A DNA stretch of 64,000 bases from Cloeon dipterum. Lineage: Eukaryota; Arthropoda; Insecta; Ephemeroptera; Baetidae. Of the stretch, positions 24,013-34,985 are shown piece by piece. A program made the translations under genes and the position numbers. The notes under the pieces are model-generated. The model was given only the letters and a program-made list of their open reading frames with translations, made no database searches and was not told the DNA's origin. Position 1 is the first letter of the stretch. The number at the start of each line of letters is the position of its first letter. The DNA lies in the NCBI RefSeq assembly GCF_949628265.1, contig NC_088790.1, forward strand, positions 5,212,545 to 5,276,544, read 5' to 3'.

Positions 24013-25128
24013 GTTAAGTTTGACTTATTACTACATTTACAATCAAAGTACATATGTAACGCTATATCAATGCTCATTGCTTTGTTGATTACATTCATTA
24101 TAATTTCCCTAAATGTATATTTGGAGCAACGAAGAAAACATTCAAATGTAAAAATCACAAAAAGCAGCAATAAAGATTGCATTGGGAAGATTTGGTAGCG
24201 TTTCAGTAACAGAAACAAGGCGTGCAAATATAATCAACTACACATCGTGAAACTTCCATTTGGTCGTAAATAAATGGTGATGCAATGTGCGAAATGCAAA
24301 CCAAATATACAAGCTTTCAACTTTTATATAATTTTTAAATCCTGGAGTTGAAAACATTTTTTAATTAAAAAATTTCCAGCTGTCATCAGAAGTAAATTTC
24401 TAAGGTGTTTGTTCAAATATTGATAATTTTTTTAAATATGCGTTGTTAAATAATTTCTTTCGTGGCTACGCTTAAATTTAGATCATTAGGGACGAGCAAA
24501 ACAAAAAATGGGTTTTCATTGATCGCCATGATATTCTGACCATTCAAATAAGAATTTTAATCATTACGTCGCAGTTTCTAAATGAATTATTTCTGCAAAA
24601 TCTTTAAATTGAGAATTTACTCTGGATTTTAGATGAAAATCTAAGAAAAAACGTCAATTTTTTTATTTTCACGCTTTGTGACAGGACGTTTTTGATATCA
24701 AAATACTCCATTGTCTTCCATGCGATTATTTTTGTTTAGAGAAGAAGCAGCGGATAACTTGGCAAATCAAATAAAATGGTAAACGATTTGACAAATAAAT
24801 TTTTTACCCAAAACAAATTATTTAGAGCTCGCGAGTAACTGAAAAAAATAATCACCTGTTTTTGCTCATCCCCATTTTTAATCATTTAAAAATGTAGAAA
24901 TTTCAAACAGACCTTAAAATGTTCTCAACATGAAGAATCAGCAGCTCGGAAATAATTGAAAAGTAAAAGGTCAACACCATATGTATTGAGGTCAGCAGCG
25001 CTAGAAAAAGATTTCGACCTTTGCACACCCGGTTTGAAAGAGTGAAACCGCACACACAATAAAGGAAAGGAACAAGTCGATTAATCCACTTTTACATGTA
25101 CACCTCTATACAGCAAGTAAGCACTGCT

Positions 25129-27285
25129 TTAATCGACTACCTGCACTGTCGCGTATGCACTGAAGGTGACCTTTTTGGGTTCGGCCAGCAGATCACCTTC
25201 GTACTTCTTGCTAGTCTTTTTAATAACTGGCTTGAGGGTGCTGAACTGGTGTGGCTCCCCCCTGTTCCTTGAGCAGCGCTTCAGGGTGCCGGCGATCGGC
25301 GCCAGCTCCTTCAGTTTCTGGGTGAGACCCTGAACCAAGCCATGACTCGGGGCAGGTTCAGGCGCATACCTGCAACATAAAACACGCACACACACACTTT
25401 AAAGTATTTTTCGTTTTTATTTTTTCTTCTCTTCTCGTGCGCTTCAAATATCTTAAGATGATTACTTCAAGATTAATGTTGTGGATTTCGCCTTGGGACG
25501 ATGCTGGGTGAAAGGAGAGTCGTAAAAATAAAGCCGCGCGTTCAGGAAGATATTCAGATTTCGCACGTCAAGCAGCGAAAGCGAATTATTTTTCGCCTCT
25601 TTTCGGTTAATCCGCGTGGATATTTAATTTAAGAATTTAAGATAACTTGTCAACGTGGTGGAGCGTGTTACATATACATTTAAGATTGCGATCGTTCTCG
25701 GCGAAACTGGTTTCCGAAGGGGAAAAGTGGCGATTAGCATATATGCACGCTCCAGCGTAATTACGCGCGATTCAGATGCAGAGAGATTTTAATAAGTCTC
25801 GATTTTCGAATCGGCTCTGCGAATCTGGCGCAAGGCGGCGTGTTCTAACGATAGAAAATTTTAATAATGGCTCGTAAAGATATTGCTGATGCAATCTCGC
25901 GGCTCTCTGCGCGGCAATTAACGCCAATTATCGATGCAAGGCGCCGGCTTTTGCAAAAGCAATTAGCAGGTTAAATTTCTCTTTGTTCCTTTTATTATAT
26001 AGAATTTTACAGTTGAAAATGACTGATCATATTTTTATGATTGTTTCTAGACGCATACAAAAGAAAAATCAAATATTTCACAAATGGTAACATTATATAA
26101 TTATCTTCTGTAATCCGAGGGATATTAAAACTTAAATTTGATTTAAGCATCCTGTGTTGTACACCAGAGTTTAAAACGATTCTATAAGTATGATTTCAAT
26201 CTTTAGATAGTATGATTCGTTCTTGTTTTATCGTCTTGTGACGATTGGAAGCTAAAAAAACGATCGTGTAAAATTCACAGCCGTTAGGAGGAGGTTCAAA
26301 GCACATTGACATACCTGAGCGGTTTGGGAGGTTGCGGGGGTGGCTGTGTCCGCCTGGACAAGGAGGGACTAACGCTGCGGCAACTGCGTCTGGAGCGACT
26401 GACCGGCGCCGACTGGCTGAGGACTAGTTCTGCAGTGGCCGGCACGCCGTACATCCACGTGAACTGCGGCTTGAGCAGCACCGGCGACGGCTTCGGGTCG
26501 ACCACGTTGACTCGGACGAAGGTGCCCCTCAGGATGTCCTCGCCCGGCTTCCGGCGGACGAACCTCCGACGCTCGGGTCGTCTGGGAGGCTCGTCCCACT
26601 CGTCCTCGGGCACGTGGACGGAGAGCAGGGACGGCGGCTCCCTCTGCCTCACGTACTTGTCCCTCCACCTGTCCGGCAGGATGATGTCCAGTCGCTCCGG
26701 GGCGACGGGTTGGTTGTGGGACATGCGTTTCGCGCTCAGCATCTGCATCTTCATCCTCTTGCTGGTCTCCTGGTAGCAGGCGCTGAGACGCCGGACGCTG
26801 GCCTCGCTCTTGCACTCGAAGACCAGCGCCTCGAGACACGCGGGCGTGGGCCTCCGGGGGCCGTTCACCACCCACACAAGCACCCGCGGGAACGCCGGGT
26901 CCGAGTGGCAGAACACGATGTCCCGGAGGGCGAACTGCTCTTGCGGCACGCGCGTCGGCCCGCTGTCCAGCGAGTTGACTTGGTCGTCCAGGTCGGACAC
27001 GCCCGAGCTGGTGTCCCCGGCGCGCTCCTCCACCTCGCCCCCGGACTTGGTGGAGGCCGAGTCATCCGACTCGAAGCCCTCGTCGTATTTGGGGCCGCGC
27101 ACCTGCAGGCCGAGCTCGGAGCACCACAGCCAGTAAGTGGGACGGTGCGCCCCGGAGGCGGAGGAACGCAGCGTCCGCACAATGTTGGCGAGACGCGTGG
27201 CGTTTACGATGCCGGACACGCCTCGCCGACCCAACAGCAGGGCCTCCTCGGCCCCAGAGGGTACGGTTTTGTTTGGGGGTCCCAT
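25129..27285 (-). CDS. PTB/PID-domain protein, two coding exons, 403 aa
   Basis: Exons 27285-26315 and 25369-25129 join as CTCAG|GTATGT...GCAG|G in phase. The N-terminal half resembles a phosphotyrosine-binding/PID fold of the FAM43 kind: ALLLG (residues 15-19, YLG position), LWCSELGLQVRG (53-64), RDIVFCHSDPAFPRVLVWVV (121-140, human FAM43A VTYCVADARLPKVFAWVY) and a C-terminal helix ECKSEASVRRLSACYQETSK. An acidic Ser-rich loop of about 50 residues (67-118) interrupts the fold. The C-terminal part is basic and Arg/Ser-rich with a proline motif (PPPQPPKPLR, a possible SH3 ligand) and ends KKVTFSAYATVQVVD. An in-frame stop about 27 bases upstream of the ATG and an acceptor just before it (about 27317) fix the start and imply a 5' UTR exon further right. 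Unspliced reading would end five codons after the donor. Probably an adaptor; the exact orthologue is unknown. Confidence 0.72.
25370..26314 (-). other. Intron of the 25-27 kb PTB gene
   Basis: 945 bp, GT-AG, AT-rich with a moderately GC-rich part at 25.5-25.95 kb. No coding or repeat feature recognised. Confidence 0.6.
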
Positions 27286-27589
27286 TGTCAGGACTCTGTC
27301 TCCGCGACTAGATCATCTGCGAACAATATTTAAAAATGTTATTAAATCAGTTTTTTTAGTTTTTTTTTTCAAATTAAATGCTAACTAGAATGATAGTGTT
27401 AATTTCGTATTTTCCCTGAAATTTCATGCTTGTTCTGGAATTGTCTCTGGACCTATCCCGCTTATTTCGGAGGCTGTCTATCGTAATCAGTGTGCTAACG
27501 AAATTTTATGTTTTACAAGAATTACATATTATTTGGCTCGCCTTCACGTTTCAAGATGTACTGAAGTAGTCTCCGGGTAATAAACACTT

Positions 27590-27720
27590 TAATCCGTTGC
27601 GCAGTGTGGCGCAAACAAAAAAAATGTAATTAATCACGTTGTTAGGGTGCAAAAAGGAGTGTGAAGGAGTGCAGCACCCTGCTTAGATTGCTTTTTAAAT
27701 CTGAAAAAATGGGGATTTCG
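27590..27720 (+). repeat. Dispersed repeat family C, copy 2
   Basis: GCGCAGTGTGGCGCAAACA, GTTAGGGTGCAAAAAGGAG and TTTTTAAATCTGA match the order of TGTGCAATGAGGTGCAAACA, TTTAGGGTAAAAAAGGAG and TTTTTAAATCTGACC at 11.65-11.79 kb. Confidence 0.45.
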
Positions 27721-28183
27721 GAGGTTTCTCAATGGATTTGTTGGTAAACTTGGCAGCTAGAGGTGAGCAAAAAATGAAAAAAAACTTCGAACTTTTTTGA
27801 AGAATCTAGCTCAAATAAAATATACTTCTTTTTTAAAAAATAATTTCGCAATAAATGAATAAATTGTACAAAAATATCTTGAATGAGGCTGCCTATATAT
27901 ATACTTTTTGCATTATTTATGGATCGATATACGTTTGAAATTACTACTCGACTAGAAAAACAATTTATCGGAAATCCACACAACCTTCAATGCGCATAGA
28001 GTGCATACATAAAAAACAATTGATTAGTATTGCAAGGTGTGCCACAAGGTATCACGTGCGGGCAGAAAGGTCGCGCATGATATAACTGATAGGCTGCATT
28101 TCCTAGAAAATCAGGAGTCCGATCAAAGGTGTGCTCAGTCAATCGAGTGTTGAGGGTGAGCTGCTGATTGAAATTCTATTCCC

Positions 28184-28214
28184 AGCTTCCTCTTGGCGCA
28201 GCGCAGAGGAAGCT
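28184..28214. repeat. Perfect 10-bp inverted repeat (hairpin)
   Basis: AGCTTCCTCT and AGAGGAAGCT flank an 11-base GC-rich loop (28194-28204). No known RNA family recognised. Confidence 0.5.
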
Positions 28215-28499
28215 CATACTATCACGCAGGAATTATTATCGTATTGACTTCTCTATGAGTTATTGCATTTGTCCTTCCGACTGTGGCAAAAAAGAACAAT
28301 GCACGGTACTGATATAAGGATTTGCAAAATTAGTCGATTTTTGCTAATTTGAGAGAATAGTTGGTTAATATTATGATTCTAAACGTTCAACATATTCATA
28401 TTTTCGGTCCGCCAAGTGCCTTAAATGAAGTTGCTGTTTTTTCCCTTTATCGTTTTATAGGAAAAACTAAATTTTTAGAAATGTAAACATTGAAAAACG

Positions 28500-28675
28500 C
28501 GTTTACCAGATTATCTGTGAACAGCGACCACTGGAAAAAGGCGTAACTCCTGGGAATTTTGAAATGTTGGGGCCTGGTGCCCCGGAAAATGAAAAAAGAA
28601 GGCGTGTCACGTATCGCAAAGCGCGGAAAATCGTCATATTTGTTGTTTTCGCCAAGATTTTCTGCTAATATCATG
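28500..28675 (+). repeat. Dispersed GGCGT repeat, copy 2
   Basis: AGCGACCACTGG, GGCGTAACTC, GGTGCCCCGGAAAAT, AGGCGTGTCACGTATCGC and GCGCGGAAAATCGT in order; the clearest single-unit copy of the family. Confidence 0.6.
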
Positions 28676-30019
28676 ACAAAATATCCAGTTACTGGTTTGC
28701 AGCAATAATACTAAAATTATTGATTTCCAAACGCGTCAATATGATGATTTGAACTCAATTGATGGCACACACCATGATGTAGAGGATACTCAGAAAGAAC
28801 AATCAGCTTTGCACATCTGTACTGATAATTTTTCATCCAATATTTGGTTTATAATAATCACGTTTCCGCTCTGTGTGCAAGCAGACGGCGCGAGGAATAA
28901 TCGATTGCCTTCGAAAAAATGGCCTATATAGTGGGCAAACAAAAAGTGACAGTTCAGCAAATCAGATTTGCGCTGTTTGGCGCATCACCTAATAGCATTT
29001 TGTTCTTCTCGCGTTGCTAATTGGGGACGATATGGTTTGAAGACCTCCCATTGAGTGCAGCTTGCAAGGGCAGGCGCAAATACCCGTGATCAAAGCGGAA
29101 GCCAAGCATAACCATTTAGCCATTTAGTGAGAGAACAAAGGTGCTGTATTAAGGTGGACAATCCGTGGGAATCGGTGAAGCAGAGCAACCTTCACGGAAT
29201 TTAGCCCAAAAAACGAACGCGTCGTCGATATAATATATTTTATGAGGCTCCTTTACCTTGGCCTTTGGAAATGCGTCGCATTTGTGTAGTTGAATTTATT
29301 TTGCAAGCGGATGCCACGCCCGTGATTAGTGAAAAATTATTGCACTCGGCAGCCAACTACTGCATTTGAATTTGAAATTTCGTCCTCGAGGCGATAATTT
29401 TTAAATTACACTCGAGTGCGACAGTGATAACCTTGGCAGTGGCTCTTGGTATTTTTTCTGCTTTTGGCTCACTTCCCGCGGTATTTCTGATGATGACTGT
29501 CATGGGAAAAGATCCTCATTGTCCATTCCGCGACCCTCTGCATAGAAGAAAAGGTACAAAAAGCGAATTGCTGTTGTTGCGTGCGAAAATTGTGCGCCGC
29601 AATTATGTTGTTGAGACAGCCAGCCATAGCAATTAGACAGCATTACACCCAGGGAATTAATCATTCCACTTCATATCAAGAGAGACAGACACACGTGAAA
29701 AGTTTTCGAGTTAGGAGGTTTTTAATATTATCAGCGAGAGCTTTTCACGGAGGCCACGCTGGAAATTATGTTATGCAAAAGCCCAAGTTATTTCCATAAC
29801 TCATGTCTTCCTGTTGTTGGCTGTAATTATTCCCCGGTGTGACACGATGTCAAGTTTGTATGTGTTAATAGCTATTTTTGTCGGTGTGTGGCACGATTCC
29901 ATACAAATTCAGAATCACATTAACCAAATTCCGCAATATTCATCTGCTAATGGTTTTCGCTGTTTTGAAATTGGCTGGACGGAAAATGAGATAATTGCTT
30001 TGTGTAGTTTATTTTTATG

Positions 30020-30590
30020 ATCCATAAAAAATTAATCATTGATCCAGGAAAATCGATAAAACTGATTATATTTCTTTAATTTTCTTCATATATTCTGATC
30101 CTATCTGCAAGGAAAGTAAATCGATTATTTAATCAGAATTTTAGTCGATAATCCTATTAAACAAATCAAATTTTACTGTGCCACGTACTACGCTTTTTTA
30201 TTGATCTTCCTAGGAAAAAAGCCCCCATTTCAAAATTCCCGCAAATTCTAATAAAAAAACGTCCAATTTACGAATTTACCACGCCTTCTTTTTTAATTTT
30301 CCGGGAAACCACGCCCCAATTTAACAATCACGCGAGTTGCACCCTCTTTCAGTGGTCGCTGTTCACTTCATGAGAATCCAGTGAACTTGTTTTTCGATGA
30401 AAAATTGCCAAATAAATTTTGTAAGTGGCTATTTCACTTAAATCACTTGGCAAAATCAATAAAATTTATTATTATTATTTATTTATTTGTTTATAAACCG
30501 AACATTCTCTTCCAAGTCAATTATTTAATGAGCAAATTTTTGAACCAAAAAATAAAAATCGATAATTTTTGCACGTCTCTAAATAATCGT
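30020..30590 (-). repeat. Dispersed GGCGT repeat, copy 3, within a longer element
   Basis: The core (about 30180-30410, reversed) has CACGCCTTC, TTTTCCGGGAAACCACGCCCC, CGCGAGTTGC and CAGTGGTCGCTG. The right end, ATCGATAATTTTTGCACGTCTCTA (to about 30585), resembles the inverse of TAGGGATGTGCAATATCC at 57.0 kb. Core plus ends therefore look like one element of roughly 550 bp, perhaps hAT-like. The left boundary is uncertain. Confidence 0.45.
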
Positions 30591-32406
30591 GATTGATTTA
30601 AAACCTTGCAGGTATATTTAATAAAGCGCACGACTCGATTCGTAACAGTTTATGATGTGATGATATAACTTTCATTTTGATTGTGCATGAGTGAAAAATG
30701 TTGTCACTTTTCACTCACAATAGCTTTTGAAATGTTTTGATGGCACACACGCGAGCAGTTTGGAACGAAATGCCTGCACATCTGCGCTGAACGCCCGCTG
30801 ATTTTCATGCGGTCATTGGCAGTTTCGTTGTGTAACACGATTTCGCCGAGCAAATCCAATCAGCGTCAGCGAAAGTGCAGCTGATTAATCAAATCAAGAC
30901 GACAACGATCCGCCAGCCACAAGACCTGATAAAATCAAATAATCCCGTGGTGTGTATTCGCTCGATTTGCGTTGAAATGACAGCAAATCAATCGACTGAG
31001 AGATGCAAAAGTGAAACTCGACCAGGATGTTATTTATTTATCTGCGGAATGCTCTCATGAAAATGGCTTACTTACTTATTTATTTACAGTGTTTTTATTT
31101 AATGAGCTTGAATATGCCGCACACAGAGCGCCGAGCACTTTCAATTTCAGAGAGGGAAAAACCGAAAAATTATATTGCTGCGGGGAGAGAAAGATACAGC
31201 ATCAGTGGAAATGATTATTAAATTACAATCACGCAGCAGCGGCGCATGTAATAAAATAGGCATAAGCTCACGAGAGCAGGTGGCGAGGACGAACGAAATT
31301 TTCTTTTCGCTCGGTTCATTATACGATTTTAAAAGGCAATCAAAACATCCAGCGTCTGTACATAATGACTGCACAACTTTTGCTGGATTTTATAATATTC
31401 TCCTTCACTTTTTTTCTCGACTTTCCACTAATGACCACCGTGTGTGAGCGTATGGATGCTGCGCGATGCCGATGCCGAGCGGCGACTCTAATTTTATTGA
31501 GTTTTTATCTCGGAACATGATCGTTCCTCGAAAAACGCTAATTATAAAAGCCGCCCGACGCTTTCGTAGCTTATAGCTGTTTGTTTGGGTGCAGCATCGA
31601 GGTTTTTTTATTTTTATTTTCAGGATTATAAAACTCGCGGCTCTCGGCTCAGCCTCCAAGATATTATTTAACAGTTTTTGTGAGTTTAATTTCGGCTGCC
31701 TTTCGAGAGCACGAGAATGATAGATGTAATTACATATCCGAGCCGAAATTAAGGATCGGCGGAAAGATGATGAACTCATCCGCGCCTTTGTTGCAATCTT
31801 CCTTTTTTTAAATCACGGCTGTTATTTTTCTCAATGCTTTCGCGAGCGATGATTAAATTTATGGTTGTAATTTTTGTGTCTGTACTCGCGTTGGTGTCAA
31901 ATAAATTTTTATAATCTTCCTGCGCGAGGAAAGGTCAGAATTTAATTGCTGCTGCTTTTAAAAAGCGTGATCGGTGGATTAATTTATTGCTCTAATAAAT
32001 TACGAAATTTGTCGTTAGCAATTTTCAGGAAACACCTCATCATGATGAAATCTGCTGCTTGTGCTCTATTTTGCGCTTGAAAAACTGAATATTCTTTCCT
32101 CCTAGGCTCCAATGAGACGGAAAATCAGGAAGACGCTTCAACAACCAGTGACTCGTTAACTTTTTGAGCTGAGCTACGATGCGCTTGTTTCATTATTTGA
32201 CGATCATTGTTTCAGGTGAATAGAGATATTTTACTTTGGCAAAAACCTTATCAAGAATATTCCCACATTGTGTTCAGCGGCAATAAACAGTAAAATAGTC
32301 GTTTTGGATCATAAAAAGAGGCGCTTTGAATATTGATGTCAACCTGCAAGGCATGCATTGCGTGTGTGTTGTCTTTTTTGAATGGTGCGTTTAATTTTGT
32401 TTTTTT

Positions 32407-32417
32407 GGGGGGGGGGG
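32407..32417. repeat. Homopolymer run of 11 G
   Basis: Long G tract preceded by T6; unusual in this AT-rich sequence and a possible sequencing trouble spot. Confidence 0.8.
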
Positions 32418-32899
32418 AAGTCGTAAAGACTATTCAGGATGACACAACGAAGCAAACAGACAATAACGAGAGGCAAAAAAGTAGCAGCACAGGATAAATA
32501 AAACGTAACCGTGGCATTTGGTTAGCCTCCACTTATAGAGGACGCACCATTTAAACAAGTTTGGTAAACTGCGCTGCAGTTCAAATCACATGAGTCACTC
32601 ACTGACTTGATTGAGTATATTTACAAGTGAGGTCAATTTAGCGTTCAATTGAAACGAACCTTTTTCTCTGTCAAGACCATATTAACTAGACCTATTAATA
32701 CAACAAGAAAATTGGTTTGAGATCCGCTCATGATCTCAAAATTTAACTAGCTCCCAATTTTTCAATTGTAGCTCTTGGTTAATTTTACAGATAATATTTA
32801 GTTTCAATTTTTAAAAAAAAAATTTTTAAGTGCCGCCATGACTAAAAAAGCCACGAGCTAACCACGAATAATTGGAAAAAATGACACCTCAACCAGGTT

Positions 32900-33172
32900 T
32901 TCTTTGAATAGGGACCACTGTAATATGGCGCAACTCGCAGAAATTATGAAATAGGAGTGTGGTTCCCCAGAAAATTAAACAGAAGGCGTGACACGTTTAA
33001 TAAAGAGCGGTAACACTGATATTTTTACTTTTTTACTGATGAATCAGGGAAATTTTGGCGTGGTCGGGGTGCGTGGTTTCCCGGAAAATTAAAAAAAGGT
33101 GTTGCAAGTGTAACAAAGAGCGGGAAAATTGTTCAATTTGACGTTTTCACTGTGATTTTCAGGTGGTAAAAT
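32900..33172 (+). repeat. Dispersed GGCGT repeat, copy 4 (two tandem units)
   Basis: Unit 1 has GACCACTG, GGCGCAACTCG, GTGGTTCCCCAGAAAATTAA and GGCGTGACACGT; unit 2 has GTGCGTGGTTTCCCGGAAAA, GGTGTTGCAAGTGT and GAGCGGGAAAATTG. It directly precedes the GC-rich inverted-repeat element. Confidence 0.6.
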
Positions 33173-33206
33173 ACTGATTAAAATAGTTTTGAATGAATAA
33201 AATAAA

Positions 33207-33526
33207 TAGAGGTCTCGGCCAGCCGCGCTGCACCGCGCCAGCCGGCAATTTTTACGTCACGTGGGCAGCCGCCAGCCGCCGTGAATCAGGCTAAGCTGCA
33301 CAACCACTTAAGCCGCCGGTGAATAAGGGTCGAAAAATTAAAAAGTGCAGGAGAAATACTGCCTTCCGGCCCTTCGGGCTGTTAAGCAATCCAACTTCAC
33401 GTTTAAAATATTGTCAGCCGCGCCAGCCACCAGTGAAAATGGCGAGCCGCCGCCGAGAAAAATGTTCGGCTAAGCTGGTCCCGCCAGCCGCTGCCTTAAA
33501 TCTCACGGCTGATTGTGAGACCTCTA
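33207..33526. mobile_element. GC-rich element with TAGAGGTCTC terminal inverted repeats
   Basis: TAGAGGTCTC (33207-33216) and GAGACCTCTA (33517-33526) are exact inverse ends, and CAGCCG/CGGCTG follows inside each. The 320-bp interior is far richer in GC than its flanks and repeats GCCAGCCGC-type blocks and GGCTAAGCTG twice (about 33290 and 33470). Flanks are AAT-rich; no clear target duplication. No protein coding. The shape is that of a MITE or similar non-autonomous element. Confidence 0.5.
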
Positions 33527-33868
33527 ATAATAAATTTATAAAAGCGTCAGATAGCCTAAAAACTCATGTTTTGTGCTCACTAAATGGTCTGAAAAAAATT
33601 AATTATCGGTTTTGCACATCCCTGAACATCTTGCGCATATTTTTTCCCCAAAACCGTGCCTTTTACTGTGTACAGTGTATCATTAAAAGCGAAACAACTT
33701 TCCACTTTCTTATCAAACGCGAAAACAAAAAGGGCTTTTCGCGACAGTAATAATTGGAGCTTTCCTCTGGCCCCTGCTGCGAACGCCAATTGTGTCTGCG
33801 GCATGCAGGTTTGCAGGTTTGCTCTTTTGTTTTTTTCTCGTCTGGCTGGATATGCCCAAATGGGGATC

Positions 33869-33889
33869 GTGTGTATGTGTGTGTGTGTG
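33869..33889. repeat. (GT)n microsatellite
   Basis: About ten GT units with one interruption. Confidence 0.8.
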
Positions 33890-34829
33890 ATTGCTTCTCT
33901 CGAGCCAAGTGAATGGGCTGAAATAACAGCACTATCACCGGCACGCTACTTGGACTTGTTTTCCTGCCAATCACTATGCAATGCCTACTAACCTATTGCC
34001 GCGCGCGCATCCTTTTTAATTGTCTCGCCGCGCGTCTCTTTCACCGCCGCGCCGCGCACCGTGAATCAGAGAGACGTACGCGACACTGGACCGAAAAGCA
34101 GCGCCGATTTCTTTTCTGCAGGCAGGCAGGGGCCTTGCTTGTCGTGACTCTGCTGTTAAGCAGGTTCAAACAATCATGACACTGCACAAAAACTCTTTCC
34201 CTGCGTGCGTGTGCATGGGTACAATCCGCCGCCGGTGTTTGTTTTCCGTGGGTACAGTGAGAAACTCTGCCTTTTGCGCGCTGTATGGGTGACATCAATG
34301 TTGATGCAGCGGAGAGAAAGATGTATATTATTACAACTAAAAAAATGTGCCCACTGTGTGTGAAACAACAAAGCAGGCTTGAAACAGAATCTCTAGATGC
34401 GGCGTGTCTCAAAAGTACCAAATGAAAGCAAGAAGCTCCTCTTGCTCTGCTGTTTGCACACTTTTGTTTTTCGTCTTGTTCGGCCGCCAAAAATAAGGTC
34501 AGTACGGGCAAGACAAGTGTCACACAATTGAGAAGATGAAAGGTTGATGAAAGTATGACAAATCTCAAGTGCATCTTTCATGTTTTAAACAAATAATGTG
34601 TTTTAATATTATGACTGCTAGCAGAAATATTAATCTAAAAGTAGTGTCATGAGGTCATCCAGCACCTGAGGCATGTTTTGCCAATTTTACGATGAAAATA
34701 CTTAATTATTTTAATTGGTGCCGTTTGTAGTTAAAATAAGAATATTTTTTTATCAATCGATTTTGAGGAGAACATCCGTAAATAATCATTTTCTAAACGA
34801 TATAAATTTATTGATTTTGCCAAAAGTGC

Positions 34830-34985
34830 CACCAGTAAAAATTCCGCAAGCTTTTCCCCTCTTAAAACGATAGAGAAAAACCAAAAGAAAATTTAATAAA
34901 GCATTTTACGTGTCGCGAAGCGCAGAAAAATCGTAATTTTTCATTTTGTACTGATAATGAAAGTTTCCGCTGAAATCCTGATTTA
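34830..34985 (+). repeat. Dispersed GGCGT repeat, partial copy 5
   Basis: CCACCAGT, then TTTACGTGTCGCGAAGCGCAG and AAATCGTAATTTTTC match the 3' half of the 28.5-kb copy; the GGTTCCCCGG part is degraded. Confidence 0.4.

Larger units (their letters stand above)
20331..25128. other. Gene-free region
   Basis: No recognised exon. A GC-rich, CpG-containing stretch at 20.33-20.75 kb and another at 22.4-22.95 kb may be regulatory. A copia-like remnant lies at 23.95 kb. The rest is AT-rich without visible structure. Confidence 0.45.
27317..33206. other. Gene-free region upstream of the PTB gene
   Basis: No coding exon recognised. It should contain the promoter and 5' UTR exon of the minus-strand PTB gene, which could not be placed. 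It holds a family C copy (27.6 kb), three GGCGT repeat copies and an 11-base G run at 32407-32417. Confidence 0.45.

Noticed and set aside
26614-27333. 239-codon + strand frame opposite the 25-27 kb PTB gene
   Set aside because: Antisense shadow of the GC-rich coding exon; no protein similarity, whereas the minus strand has PTB features and a supported start.
29325-29360. TTATTGCACTCGGC, resembling the miR-92 seed region
   Set aside because: No surrounding hairpin and the match stops after the seed.
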